Source: Lachnospiraceae bacterium XBB1006 (lineage in GTDB: Bacteria > Bacillota > Clostridia > Lachnospirales > Lachnospiraceae). Taken from it: a stretch of DNA of 42,632 bases. A program made the translations under genes and the position numbers. The stretch lies in contig FOXT01000014.1 of NCBI GenBank assembly GCA_900115795.1, positions 54,361 to 96,992 of the forward strand, given 5' to 3'. The stretch's first letter is position 1. Every line of letters begins with the position of its first letter. The notes below the pieces were generated by a model. That model had not been told where the DNA came from. It saw only the letters and a list, made by a program, of their open reading frames with translations, and did no database searches. Shown here piece after piece: positions 16,244-24,782 of the stretch.

Positions 16244-16435
16244 GCGACAGGATTCGGTCTCGCCTTCAGCTCGGTCGGTGCTCCTCGCTTCGCGAGGGTC
16301 GTCCACTGGACGACCGCACCCTGCGGTCTCCGCTTCGCTCCGGTCCGCCCAATGCGCACGTCCACCGGACGTGCTGGGCCCTCTGGTCCCTCACGCAACT
16401 GTGTTCGCTCCATCAGAGGTCGCGGGTCATATCTT
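16244..16435. repeat. GC-rich palindromic element behind tRNA-Pro
   Basis: This roughly 190-bp block is far richer in G and C than its surroundings and packed with short hairpins: 16283-16288/16292-16297, 16298-16304/16308-16314, 16313-16318/16322-16327, and 16357-16363/16367-16373 inside an outer 16347-16351/16375-16379. It begins with GCGACAGGATTCG (16244-16256), an exact copy of 13 bases of the tRNA-Pro T-arm and acceptor (16492-16504). Open frames across it are artefacts of base composition. It may be a mobile palindromic repeat or the scar of an element that used the tRNA end. Confidence 0.6.
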
Positions 16436-16447
16436 ATAATATCGATA

Positions 16448-16478
16448 ATAAAAAACGGCACACCTTTCGGTGTACCGT
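16448..16478 (-). terminator. terminator of tRNA-Pro
   Basis: Downstream of the tRNA on the minus strand, a stem (ACGG-ACACC with GGTGT-CCGT, 16478-16455) is followed by a T-run. Outer arms 16442-16451 and 16481-16490 can also pair over 10 bp, partly overlapping the tRNA acceptor end. Confidence 0.7.
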
Positions 16479-16486
16479 CTTTATTA

Positions 16487-16560
16487 TCGATGCGACAGGA
16501 TTCGAACCTGCGACCTCTGCGTCCCGAACGCAGCGCTCTACCAAGCTGAGCCACGCATCG
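16487..16560 (-). tRNA. tRNA-Pro(CGG)
   Basis: The cloverleaf is complete: acceptor CGATGCG (16560-16554) pairs with CGCATCG, the anticodon stem is CTGCG/CGCAG around loop TTCGGGA, so the anticodon is CGG. T-loop is TTCGAAT, discriminator A. CCA is not encoded. Confidence 0.95.
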
Positions 16561-16657
16561 TCATTCGCAACAAATTTATTTTATATTATATTCTAATAAT
16601 TGTCAAGTAGTGATTTTTGTGTTATCCTAAAAAAAGGAAACATAAGAGGAGAGGATT

Positions 16658-17428
16658 ATGATATCATTTGATACACACATTCATACCTATCCATTTTCTC
16701 AAGACGCACATCAGTCACTTCGGGATGTGGTAGGAAAGAATGCTGCCAGTCGGTATGGTTTTGTTATTACCGAACACATGGATTATAACTATGTTGGAAA
16801 GATGAATTTCGAATTTCAACCGGAAGAATATTTTAAACAGTATTCTCCCTATCGTAATGACCACTTTTTGTTGGGGGTAGAAATGGGACTTCAGCCCGAT
16901 AATTTTGCCAAGATTGCCAAAGCGCTTGCCGCTTATCCATTTGATATGGTAATCGGTTCTGTACATACCGTTGGTGGCGATATTGCTCACAAGGAATATT
17001 ATGACAAGCTTACAAAGACGGAAGCCTACACCAATTATTTGGTTCGAATTTTGGAATGTTTAGAAGGATTTCATGACTTCGATACCCTGGGACATATCGA
17101 TTATATTTGTCGCTATAGTCCCTTTGACGATCCGGAATTGCATGTCTCCGAGCACAAGGCTGCTTTGGTTGCCATCTTCAATTTTTTAATTGACCACAAT
17201 ATGTGCTTGGAAATCAATACCCGTCGACTGGATACGCAAGTCGGCTTTGATACGTTAAATGAAATTATGCGGCTATATGCTTTTCTCGGTGGTCGCCTGG
17301 TTACAGTAGGCTCTGATGCTCATAAGGTAGAGAATCTTTCGAAGAATTTTGATAAAGCAGAGAAGATTATTGCCGAGCATGGGTTTACGCCTGTTTATTT
17401 CAAAGAACGCAAACGTATCGAATTATAA
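16658..17428 (+). CDS. PHP-domain phosphatase, histidinol-phosphatase (HisJ/HisK-like)
   Basis: The 256-residue protein starts with the PHP motif DTHIHTYPFS and keeps the other metal ligands: ITEHMDY, GVEMGLQ, GSVHTVGG, GHIDYICRY and a final GSDAHKVENL. These form the trinuclear metal centre of HisJ-type phosphatases. Removal of phosphate from histidinol phosphate in histidine synthesis is the usual family annotation, but no his genes lie nearby. AGGAGAGG precedes ATG 16658, and the gene ends in its own terminator. Confidence 0.83.
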   Translation: MISFDTHIHTYPFSQDAHQSLRDVVGKNAASRYGFVITEHMDYNYVGKMNFEFQPEEYFKQYSPYRNDHFLLGVEMGLQPDNFAKIAKALAAYPFDMVIGSVHTVGGDIAHKEYYDKLTKTEAYTNYLVRILECLEGFHDFDTLGHIDYICRYSPFDDPELHVSEHKAALVAIFNFLIDHNMCLEINTRRLDTQVGFDTLNEIMRLYAFLGGRLVTVGSDAHKVENLSKNFDKAEKIIAEHGFTPVYFKERKRIEL

Positions 17429-17434
17429 TATAGC

Positions 17435-17469
17435 AGCTGCCGCTTCTTTTTCGGGAACGGCAGCTTTTT
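17435..17469 (+). terminator. terminator of the PHP phosphatase gene
   Basis: AGCTGCCG (17435-17442) and CGGCAGCT (17458-17465) form an 8-bp stem followed by TTTTT on the plus strand. It lies between convergent genes. Confidence 0.8.
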
Positions 17470-17470
17470 C

Positions 17471-19642
17471 TTACTCTTCCTCCTCTACTTCAGGCTCTTC
17501 CGGCTCATCTTCTTTTTCGTCTTCCTCGTCTATGGAATCTTCCTCCACTTCAGTTGGCTCCTCCTCGGTTTTTGTTTCGGTTTTCGTTTCGGTTTCTTCT
17601 TCCTCCTCGTCCACCTCTTCTACTTTTGGTTTTATCTTTTCGTAAGAACCATCGACCCCTTGCTTCTCATAATCCAGATAGGGCATAAATTCCATCTTTT
17701 CCAGGCCTTTATGAATTTTCAACATAAAATTGTGCCAGATTTGCGCCGGATAAGTTCCTCCTTGCAAAACTCCTAATTTCCGCGGCTTATCATAGCCAAC
17801 CCATATACTGGTGGTATAATAATGGGAATACCCCACAAACCAACCATCTTTATTCTCATTGGTGGTACCCGTCTTTCCTGCGGTTGGCATATTCGGAAGC
17901 CCCTTCCCTTTTGCCGTTCCACGCGTCAAGACTCCCGTCATAATGTCGGTCATCATACGGGAGGCATTCGCCTTATATACACTCTTTTCTTCTTGCTGGG
18001 TCTGCAAGATTAGATTTCCTTTTGCATCCGTAATACGCACAATGCAGGTTGGTTCCCGATAAAACCCATCATTCTCAAGCGTTGCATAAGCCGCTGCCAT
18101 TTCCAGCGGCGATACACCACGGTACAAACCGCCTAGTGATGCCGGTAAATAGTAGTCGTTGCTGTCTATCTTTGAAAAATTCATATCCAGCAAATATTGG
18201 ATTCCCACTGCCGGCGTCAATTCATCAAAAATCTGCCATGCAACGGAATTACGAGATTTTTCTACAGCTGTGCGCAACGTAATCTTTCCAAGATAGCTTC
18301 GCTCTTTCGGTCCATCTTCCACCTTCTTATCCTCTACCTTGGTGTCCGGTGTGTTTCCTTTTTCCAAATAGGGCGTATATACAACCAACGGTTTTATAGA
18401 ACTTCCCGGCTGCCGAAAACTCTGAAATGCTCGATTTAATGTATAGCCCTTACGCTCCTGTTGGCGTCCGCCTACAATCGCAACCACCCGTCCGGTAAGA
18501 TTATCAATGCATACGCCTGCTCCTTGCAACGTATACGTGCCATCCTTGCTTTTCTCTGTATAACCCTTTAATTGACTGTTAATTGCATTCTGAAGTTCTT
18601 TTTGCTTCTCTAAATCAATGGACGTATAAATGCGATACCCTTCTGTGAATAAACTGCTCTGACATCGCTCATACAATTCCTTATATTCTTTCTCATATTC
18701 CCGCTTTTCTGCACTCGTCGCAAACACATTGCGAAAATGAAATCCTTCTAATTTCATAAGCTCGCGAATTGCGCTATAATAAGCGTAGGTTTCTACATAA
18801 TCATTTTTCTTAGTCTTCGGCGGATTCAATACGATGGTCTTTGCACATGCCTCATCATATTGGCGCTCGAGTATTACTTTGTCTTTCAACATCTGATAAA
18901 GAATTCGGTTTCGCCGCTTTATGGTATTCTGCGGATTTACAAATGGATTATACAGTGTTGGATTATTTGGAATTGCACACAAAAATGCCACCTGTGACAA
19001 ATCCAGGTTTCGCACAGTTTTATTAAAATATCCACGGCTAGCGGCTTCTATGCCATAATACCCATTTCCAAAATATACATTATTCAAATAAAATTCCAGA
19101 ATTTGATTTTTTGTATACTTCTTTTCAAGTTCCAGCGCAATATAGATTTCCTCCACCTTTCGCTGCCATGTCCGCTCATTTGATAAAAACACCGTACGTG
19201 CCAACTGCTGCGTAATGGTACTTCCGCCTTGCTTCACTTCTCTTTCGCGTACCATGGCAATGGCCGCACGGGCAATCGCCATAAAATCAATCCCTATGTG
19301 GTTATAAAACTTTTTATCCTCGATGCTTACAATGGCATTCACAGCAGAAGACGGAATATCTCCATAACTTATATAATATACATCCTTTTCCCCTTTCACG
19401 GTGGAAATCAGATTGCTGTGACAATCAAACACCTCTGTGGTTTCGGTCGAGCAAAAGGTTTCTTCCGAAGAATTCCGCACTTTACTAAGGCCATCCTCCC
19501 TAAGTGCCTGCACCTCTTTCGCATAACCGCCTAGATAATAATAGCCTACCATACCCAAAACCACGAGCATTAAAACAATCTGTAATTTTACAAAAAACCA
19601 AAACACACGATGCCTTTTTTGTTTTTTCTTCTTTTTAGCCAT
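17471..19642 (-). CDS. class A penicillin-binding protein (PBP1A type)
   Basis: The 723-residue protein has a basic cytoplasmic tail and one membrane anchor (about 13-35). A GT51 glycosyltransferase domain follows, with catalytic Glu108 in EDKKFYNHIGID and the GGSTITQQLAR and ELEKKYTKNQILEFYLN motifs. The transpeptidase domain has S414-x-x-K417, S463-R-N465 and K590-T-G. It polymerises and cross-links peptidoglycan outside the membrane. The last 50 or so residues are a very acidic Glu/Asp/Thr tail, unusual in composition though common as a disordered end in clostridial PBPs. GGAT precedes ATG 19642. Confidence 0.93.
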   Translation of the reverse strand: MAKKKKKQKRHRVFWFFVKLQIVLMLVVLGMVGYYYLGGYAKEVQALREDGLSKVRNSSEETFCSTETTEVFDCHSNLISTVKGEKDVYYISYGDIPSSAVNAIVSIEDKKFYNHIGIDFMAIARAAIAMVREREVKQGGSTITQQLARTVFLSNERTWQRKVEEIYIALELEKKYTKNQILEFYLNNVYFGNGYYGIEAASRGYFNKTVRNLDLSQVAFLCAIPNNPTLYNPFVNPQNTIKRRNRILYQMLKDKVILERQYDEACAKTIVLNPPKTKKNDYVETYAYYSAIRELMKLEGFHFRNVFATSAEKREYEKEYKELYERCQSSLFTEGYRIYTSIDLEKQKELQNAINSQLKGYTEKSKDGTYTLQGAGVCIDNLTGRVVAIVGGRQQERKGYTLNRAFQSFRQPGSSIKPLVVYTPYLEKGNTPDTKVEDKKVEDGPKERSYLGKITLRTAVEKSRNSVAWQIFDELTPAVGIQYLLDMNFSKIDSNDYYLPASLGGLYRGVSPLEMAAAYATLENDGFYREPTCIVRITDAKGNLILQTQQEEKSVYKANASRMMTDIMTGVLTRGTAKGKGLPNMPTAGKTGTTNENKDGWFVGYSHYYTTSIWVGYDKPRKLGVLQGGTYPAQIWHNFMLKIHKGLEKMEFMPYLDYEKQGVDGSYEKIKPKVEEVDEEEEETETKTETKTEEEPTEVEEDSIDEEDEKEDEPEEPEVEEEE

Positions 19643-19717
19643 ACCATCCTGTCCTTTCTACTGCTATTGTACCAAATTCCAGGACAGGTTGGAAATAATT
19701 TTTAAATTTTCACATTC

Positions 19718-20260
19718 TTATGTCTCCAATTGACTTGCAAGTAATTTCGCACCGTTTTGCATCAGGGCTTTATCCACATCACTAAATACTTCTTTCTCCT
19801 TCGCACATAGCAAAAGTGCTCCCATCGCTTCTTGCTGAACAACAATGGGTACCACCATGGACGCAAACGCACCTACTTTTTTCTCCAGGTCAATGTCAAA
19901 CAGTTTTTCTCCCATTTGTGTCACAAAAAATCTTCGTTCCTTGAGTAGTCCGTGCATGCGCTCACTAAGTCTTGCTTCCGCAAACCCGTGGCTATCTTTG
20001 CCCGCTGCCACAATCACATTCTCCATATCTACCAGCAACGCGATTTTTTCCGTTTGCGTTGCCAGAACCTTTGCAAAGGTTTCGGTAAAGCGGGACAACT
20101 GTCCAATGGGCGAATATTTTTTCAACAAAATCTCACCTTCGCTTCCCATATAGATTTCCATACTGTCCCCTTCGCGTATCATTAGCGTCCGTCGGATTTC
20201 TTTCGGAATTACAATGCGTCCCAAATCATCCATTCGTCTTACAACACCTGTTGCCTTCAT
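19718..20260 (-). CDS. spoVT: stage V sporulation protein T, AbrB-type regulator
   Basis: ATG 20260 (180 residues) gives the standard SpoVT start MKATGVVRRMDDLGRIVIPKE, better than the GTG at 20278 inside the ribosome binding site region. Residues 1-50 are the swapped-hairpin AbrB DNA-binding domain. The rest is a GAF-like domain (AKVLATQTEKIALLVDMENVIVAAG, later GAFASMVVPIVVQQEAMGALLL). SpoVT controls forespore gene expression late in spore formation and germination traits, so the organism is likely to have a sporulation programme. It stands alone upstream of the PBP gene; a role of that PBP in sporulation is possible but unproven. Confidence 0.92.
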   Translation of the reverse strand: MKATGVVRRMDDLGRIVIPKEIRRTLMIREGDSMEIYMGSEGEILLKKYSPIGQLSRFTETFAKVLATQTEKIALLVDMENVIVAAGKDSHGFAEARLSERMHGLLKERRFFVTQMGEKLFDIDLEKKVGAFASMVVPIVVQQEAMGALLLCAKEKEVFSDVDKALMQNGAKLLASQLET

Positions 20261-20357
20261 TTTTTTCCATCCTTTCACTTTTTCCTAGTATTTACCGTAT
20301 TTTTGGATTTATACCTTGCTTTTTTTCGTAAAACCCCTTAAAATATAAGGGTTTGTT

Positions 20358-20363
20358 TATAAT
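20358..20363 (+). promoter_or_regulatory. -10 element of the SulP gene
   Basis: A perfect TATAAT lies 25 bp before ATG 20389, with AAAGGAG between them. No good -35 is visible; the short repeat AAACCCC...GGGTTT (20330-20354) lies just upstream. Confidence 0.45.
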
Positions 20364-20388
20364 TGATAAAAGATAAAGGAGAAAAAAC

Positions 20389-22038
20389 ATGAATTCGCTA
20401 AAGTACCTTCAACCTAAACTTTTTTCAGTATTGAAGAACTATTCCACGCAGCAATTCTGTAAGGACGTTGTTTCCGGTCTAATTGTTGCCATCATTGCAC
20501 TCCCCCTTTCCATTGCATTGGCAATTGCCTCCGGCGTTAACCCGGAACAGGGACTCTATACCGGAATCGTCGCCGGGTTCTTCATTTCCCTTTTAGGCGG
20601 AAGTCGCGTTCAAATAGGTGGACCGACGGCGGCCTTTGTAGTAATTATTTATGGAATCATTCAAGAATATGGTACAAATGGTTTAATCATTTCTACCTTT
20701 TTGGCTGGTGCCATTATGATTCTAATGGGAATTTTTCATTTTGGAGATTTAATTAAATTCATTCCCCAAACCATTACCGTTGGCTTTACCCTTGGTATTG
20801 CGGTTGGTATTTTCGCCGGACAAATCAAAGATTTCTTTGGTTTATCCATGGGAAGTGTTCCTTCTGAGTTTCACGAAAAGATTCTCGCATATGCCGCAAA
20901 CTTCCACACCCTGGATTGGTTGACCCTTGGCATTGGCCTGCTTGCCTTGCTCATTCAAATTTTTTGGCCAAAGGTTTCCCAGAAAATCCCCGGTTCACTC
21001 ATTGCAATCATTGTAACTACTGCCATTGTAACCCTCGGCAATTTACCGGTGAAGACCATTGGCGATTTATACGAAATCAAGACTGGTTTACCACCATTTA
21101 CCGTACCGCATTTAAGCCTCTCTTTGGTACAAAAGCTCTTATCGCCAGCGTTTACCATTGCGATTTTAGCTTCCATTGAATCCCTTTTATCCTGTGTGGT
21201 TTCCGATGGTATGATTGGTGGACACACCCGCTCCAATGCAGAATTGGTTGGTCAGGGTGTAGGTAATATCATGTCCTCTCTATTCGGCGGAATTCCTGCT
21301 ACCGGTGCCATTGCCCGTACTGCTGCCAACGTAAAAAATGGCGGACGTACCCCGATTGCCGGAATGGTACATGCCATTACCCTTTTGCTGATCCTTGTAT
21401 TTTTGATGCCGTATGCTTCCATGATTCCAATGACTACCCTGGCCGCAATTTTAATCATGGTTGCCTATAACATGAGTGGTTATCGCACCTTTTACAATAT
21501 GATTCGCAAAGCTCCAAAGAGCGATATCGCTGTGTTGGTCACCACCTTTTTACTAACCGTTTTCTTCGATCTTGTGATTGCAATCGAAGTTGGTATGGTG
21601 TTAGCAGCCTTCCTTTTCTTAAAACGAATGTCCGATGTGGCTGAAGTCCATCAATGGATTTACAAAGAAGATTTGCAAGATGACGAGTTGTCCGAGCATA
21701 CGGATTTGAAAGTCGTTCCAAAGCATGTTATGGTTTACGAAATTTTTGGTCCTATGTTTTTTGGTGCCGTAAGTGACTACCTGAATTTCTCTAATGAAAA
21801 AGGAAAACGCGTACTTATTCTTCGTATGCGAAACGTTCCAGCCATGGATATTACCGGCCTGACTGCTTTGAATAACACACTTCAGATTTGCCAGAAACGT
21901 GGCATAACGCTTGTTCTCTCCCACGTAAATGAACAGCCTCTTCACGTGATGGAGAAGGCCGGATTTATTGAAAAAATTGGAAAAGAGAACCTTTTGCCTA
22001 ATATTGATGAGGCTCTTTCCTACGCAGAAAAATTATAA
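20389..22038 (+). CDS. SulP-family anion transporter with STAS domain
   Basis: This 549-residue membrane protein has the SulP core: DVVSGLIVAIIALPLSIALAIASG near the start, then GLYTGIVAGFFISLLGGSRVQIGGPTAAF, and about 10-14 membrane segments to about residue 410. A cytoplasmic STAS domain ends the protein (about 430-545, VLILRMRNVPAMDITGL). Bacterial members carry sulfate, bicarbonate or dicarboxylates; which one applies here cannot be told. It is monocistronic, with its own -10 element and the hemolysin III promoter directly behind it. Confidence 0.9.
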   Translation: MNSLKYLQPKLFSVLKNYSTQQFCKDVVSGLIVAIIALPLSIALAIASGVNPEQGLYTGIVAGFFISLLGGSRVQIGGPTAAFVVIIYGIIQEYGTNGLIISTFLAGAIMILMGIFHFGDLIKFIPQTITVGFTLGIAVGIFAGQIKDFFGLSMGSVPSEFHEKILAYAANFHTLDWLTLGIGLLALLIQIFWPKVSQKIPGSLIAIIVTTAIVTLGNLPVKTIGDLYEIKTGLPPFTVPHLSLSLVQKLLSPAFTIAILASIESLLSCVVSDGMIGGHTRSNAELVGQGVGNIMSSLFGGIPATGAIARTAANVKNGGRTPIAGMVHAITLLLILVFLMPYASMIPMTTLAAILIMVAYNMSGYRTFYNMIRKAPKSDIAVLVTTFLLTVFFDLVIAIEVGMVLAAFLFLKRMSDVAEVHQWIYKEDLQDDELSEHTDLKVVPKHVMVYEIFGPMFFGAVSDYLNFSNEKGKRVLILRMRNVPAMDITGLTALNNTLQICQKRGITLVLSHVNEQPLHVMEKAGFIEKIGKENLLPNIDEALSYAEKL

Positions 22039-22054
22039 AAATTCAAAAAACCTC

Positions 22055-22098
22055 TTGACGCATTTCGATACTCGATGTAATGTAGTATTGAATACTAC
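22055..22098 (+). promoter_or_regulatory. promoter and 17-bp palindromic operator of the hemolysin III gene
   Basis: TTGACG (22055-22060), a 17-nt spacer and TAATGT (22078-22083) form the promoter. A perfect palindrome GTAGTATTGAATACTAC (22082-22098) covers the end of the -10 and the transcription start. A related sequence, ATACTCGATGTA, lies in the spacer. This is the layout of a repressor site; no regulator gene is adjacent. Confidence 0.65.
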
Positions 22099-22115
22099 GT
22101 TAGGAGGTTTTTATT

Positions 22116-22790
22116 ATGACAGATATTACCAGAGCAAAGTTAACATATAAAATTCCAATTCCAAACTACACGTTTGGCGAAGAATTGGTCAATACCCTCT
22201 CCCACGGCATCGGCGCCCTGCTTGGCATTTCCGCATTGGTGTTGTGCATTGTCCGCGCTTCTCTTCACGGAAGTGGTAGTGCCATTGCCTCCGGACTCGT
22301 CTTTGGCCTTAGTTTAATCATTCTTTATGCCATGTCCGCCACCTATCATGGTGTACGTCCAGGTATAGCCAAGCGCATTTTGCGAATTTGCGACCACTGT
22401 ACCATTTTTGTTTTGATTGCCGGTAGCTATACCCCCTTTACTTTAATTACCCTACATGGGCGGACCGGCTATACTCTATTTGGCATCATTTGGGCAATGG
22501 CCGTTATTGGCATTCTCTTAAATGCAATTGATTTAGAGCGTTTTAAAGGAATTTCCATGGTTTGCTATCTTGTGATGGGTTGGTGTGTCGTCTTTACCTT
22601 CCCGGAACTACGCAGTAATCTCCAACATGCAGGCCTTTTGCTTCTTATTTGGGGCGGTATCGCCTACACCGTTGGCGCCATAATCTTTGGCATTGGAAGT
22701 AAGCTGAAATATATGCATTCCCTCTGGCACTTTTTTGTCTTAGCCGGAAGCATTCTTCACTTCCTGTGCATTTACATGTACGTTCTTTAA
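22116..22790 (+). CDS. hemolysin III / PAQR family membrane protein
   Basis: The 224-residue protein has about seven membrane segments and the conserved motifs of the family: EELVNTLSHGIGALLG, SATYHG, ICDHCTIFVLIAGSYTPF and a final HSLWHFFVLAGSILHF. The clustered His residues are those expected to bind metal in PAQR proteins. The name hemolysin is historical; family members act in membrane homeostasis. AGGAGG precedes ATG 22116. Expression appears controlled through the palindrome at 22082-22098. Confidence 0.9.
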   Translation: MTDITRAKLTYKIPIPNYTFGEELVNTLSHGIGALLGISALVLCIVRASLHGSGSAIASGLVFGLSLIILYAMSATYHGVRPGIAKRILRICDHCTIFVLIAGSYTPFTLITLHGRTGYTLFGIIWAMAVIGILLNAIDLERFKGISMVCYLVMGWCVVFTFPELRSNLQHAGLLLLIWGGIAYTVGAIIFGIGSKLKYMHSLWHFFVLAGSILHFLCIYMYVL

Positions 22791-22803
22791 TTTAATTTTA
22801 CAC

Positions 22804-22837
22804 AAAAAAATGAGGCCTTAACTGACCTCATTTTTTT
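22804..22837. terminator. bidirectional terminator
   Basis: A-rich plus TGAGG and CCTCA plus T-rich arms (22804-22815, 22826-22837) form a stem with T-runs on both strands. On the minus side it overlaps the stop codon (22830-22828) of the zinc-ribbon gene. Confidence 0.85.
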
Positions 22838-23253
22838 CTTGATTCATCTAAAAAACGCATCCTGGATGCTTCAATATCATCCACCTGAAATCCAATAGTT
22901 CCCTTTGGTCCCTTCATAAATCGCATGCAGTTATTACAAAAAGTTCCGATTGAAATCGGTTCTCCACAACGTGCACAATGGATTCCCAAGGTTACCTTGT
23001 TTGATTGTTCCTGATACTGAATTCGTCCTTCCCGAATCCACGCCTTCACTCTGCGCACAGGCAACTCAAATTCTTCCGCGACTTCGTACTCATTTACATT
23101 ATTCTTGCGAATGTAATCCCGCACCTCTCGAAAGAGACGCTGTTCAATACACTGCGGACAATACTCAAACTCATAGCCGTCCGGAAGCAATGTCTTACAA
23201 TCCCTACAATACTTATAGTTTTCAAAAAATCCTTTACTTGATGAACTGCTCAT
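22828..23253 (-). CDS. zinc-ribbon / HTH protein, YvyF-like
   Basis: ATG 23253 has GGAAGG upstream; a longer in-frame start would overlap the ROK gene by 79 bp. The 141-residue product has two Cys pairs near the start (YCRDCK, YCPQC) and two near the end (CARCGEPI, CNNC). Between them lies a MerR-like helix-turn-helix (VNEYEVAEEFELPVRRVKAWIREGRI). This layout resembles the YvyF family of flagellar operons, but no flagellar genes are near. It follows the ROK kinase gene by 35 bp and may be co-transcribed. Function unknown. Confidence 0.75.
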   Translation of the reverse strand: MSSSSSKGFFENYKYCRDCKTLLPDGYEFEYCPQCIEQRLFREVRDYIRKNNVNEYEVAEEFELPVRRVKAWIREGRIQYQEQSNKVTLGIHCARCGEPISIGTFCNNCMRFMKGPKGTIGFQVDDIEASRMRFLDESRKK

Positions 23254-23288
23254 AACGCCCTTCCTTTCTGTGCATACCCCTATTATAA

Positions 23289-24215
23289 TCAGAAAATCAT
23301 CGCCATGCAACCATAAATTCCAGCCTGATTCCCCAAAACAGCCAATTCTATCGGGGTTTTCTCGCATGCGTGAAAGGTTTGTGTCTTATAACTTTCTCTA
23401 ACTGCGTCCAATAAAATATCTCCTGCTGCGGATACACCACCACCAATTACCAATATTTCCGGATCCAGTGTTGCCCCCACATTTGCAAGGGCCAATCCCA
23501 GATAATCCCCTGCTTTCTGTACAACCCGATTTGCCACCGCATCACCATGCTTGGCCGCTTCTACAATCTCTTTTGCAGAAAAGCTCTGATTCCGCAAACT
23601 GCTTTCTTCTTCCGACTCTTCCAAAAAGGCGTGCGCCATACGAACCATTCCCGTTGCAGATGCATACTGTTCCAAACATCCACGCTTTCCGCAACCGCAT
23701 ACAGCCTGCTCCTTCGGATTTACCTTGCAATGTCCTATTTCTCCGGCACCACCATTGGCACCATATACAATCCGGCCATCCAAAACAATACCGCCGCCTA
23801 CACCGGTTCCTAAGGTAAGCAATACCAAACTATCTTTTCCCTTTCCGCGGCCATACTTCAATTCCCCCAAAGCAGCTACATTCGCATCATTTGCCACCTT
23901 AACCGGAATCCCAGTCAATTCTTTCAATTCACCGGCCACATCTTTTCGCTCCCAGCCGATGTTCGTCACACGGCCTACCACGCCATCCTTCGTCACCGGT
24001 CCCGGTACTCCTACAGCAATTCCGGCTACTTCTTTCCCGGTAAACCCGTGTTTCCTCATGTTTTCACAAATTGATGCTGCAACATCCGATATTATTTCCG
24101 CTCCTAAATCCTCCCGGCGGCTTGGAATCTGCCAATTTTCCACCAACGTACCGTCTTCCCGGAACAGACCCAGCTTGCAAAACGTTCCGCCAATATCCAC
24201 ACCGTATCCAACCAT
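23289..24215 (-). CDS. ROK-family sugar kinase, probably glucokinase
   Basis: The 308-residue protein has the ATP phosphate loop VDIGGTFCKLGL at the start, the catalytic region KVANDANVAALGE, the GTGVGGGIVLDG loop, and the ROK zinc site C-G-C-G-K-R-G-C-L-E-Q around residue 175. The HxGEIGH-type substrate motif appears as GAGEIGHCKV. Length and motifs fit bacterial ROK glucokinases. No sugar transporter or repressor domain accompanies it. AAAGGAAA precedes ATG 24215. The HAD gene 18 bp upstream is probably in the same transcript. Confidence 0.88.
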   Translation of the reverse strand: MVGYGVDIGGTFCKLGLFREDGTLVENWQIPSRREDLGAEIISDVAASICENMRKHGFTGKEVAGIAVGVPGPVTKDGVVGRVTNIGWERKDVAGELKELTGIPVKVANDANVAALGELKYGRGKGKDSLVLLTLGTGVGGGIVLDGRIVYGANGGAGEIGHCKVNPKEQAVCGCGKRGCLEQYASATGMVRMAHAFLEESEEESSLRNQSFSAKEIVEAAKHGDAVANRVVQKAGDYLGLALANVGATLDPEILVIGGGVSAAGDILLDAVRESYKTQTFHACEKTPIELAVLGNQAGIYGCMAMIF

Positions 24216-24233
24216 ATACTTTTCCTTTCCACG

Positions 24234-24593
24234 CTATGCCTCCTGTATCCGCCACCCACTCTCCGTCTGAAAGCTCCAATTTATCGACCGATCATCAATA
24301 TACAAATCTGCATACACCTTCCTGGTATCCGTTCCATACTGAGCAATATTCTCAGGAAGGTTCTGATTAACACTATCAAAGGTTAACCCCAATGATTCGC
24401 ACCATGCAACTGCCTGTGCAAGTGGCAGAGAACTACGGCACGTCCACAAAATCAGCTTTGTTCCCTGTTTCTTCTGCTCCCGCAAATAATATAGCAATGG
24501 CAAGTTCGGTTCTCCTATATTGGGGTAACAGTCCCGACACAACGTTCCGTCAAAATCTACCGCTATTATAGCATATTTCCTATTCTCTGTCAT
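24234..24593 (-). CDS. small HAD-like hydrolase (BT0820-like)
   Basis: ATG 24593 is chosen because GGAGGA is spaced correctly for it; the ATG at 24599 is too close. The 119-residue protein has the HAD nucleophile motif VDFDGTLCRD, a motif II Thr in LWTCRSS, and a final ADLYIDDRSIN motif. A normal cap domain is missing, as in small phage- and Bacteroides-type HAD phosphatases. Substrate unknown. It is the first gene of a probable unit with the ROK kinase. Confidence 0.8.
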   Translation of the reverse strand: MTENRKYAIIAVDFDGTLCRDCYPNIGEPNLPLLYYLREQKKQGTKLILWTCRSSLPLAQAVAWCESLGLTFDSVNQNLPENIAQYGTDTRKVYADLYIDDRSINWSFQTESGWRIQEA

Positions 24594-24680
24594 GGTCATT
24601 CCTCCTTTCGATACCTAGATTATAGTCGTTTTAGCGTCCAGTTTTTCGTACATCTTTATGGAATCACAAATCTGTGGTAT

Positions 24681-24762
24681 AACGGCCGCAGAGCGCCCGT
24701 TATCTCGTAGCGTCGTCAAATCCACATAAATGTGGATTTTCCTCGTGCTTTCGTGGTATACT
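24681..24762 (+). promoter_or_regulatory. hairpins and extended -10 promoter before the phospholipase gene
   Basis: An imperfect stem (24681-24701) and a perfect 10-bp stem AAATCCACAT/ATGTGGATTT (24718-24739, loop AA) are followed by TGGTATACT (24754-24762), an extended -10. The second stem occupies the -35 region, so it may be an operator. Confidence 0.5.
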
Positions 24763-24782
24763 AGAAAAAAAGGAGGAGTTTC

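Noticed and set aside
16189-16554. 121-residue minus-strand open frame
   Set aside because: It runs through tRNA-Pro and the GC-rich palindromic block; its composition reflects the repeats.
23254-23367. N-terminal extension of the zinc-ribbon protein
   Set aside because: It would overlap the ROK gene by 79 bp and bypass the GGAAGG site before ATG 23253.
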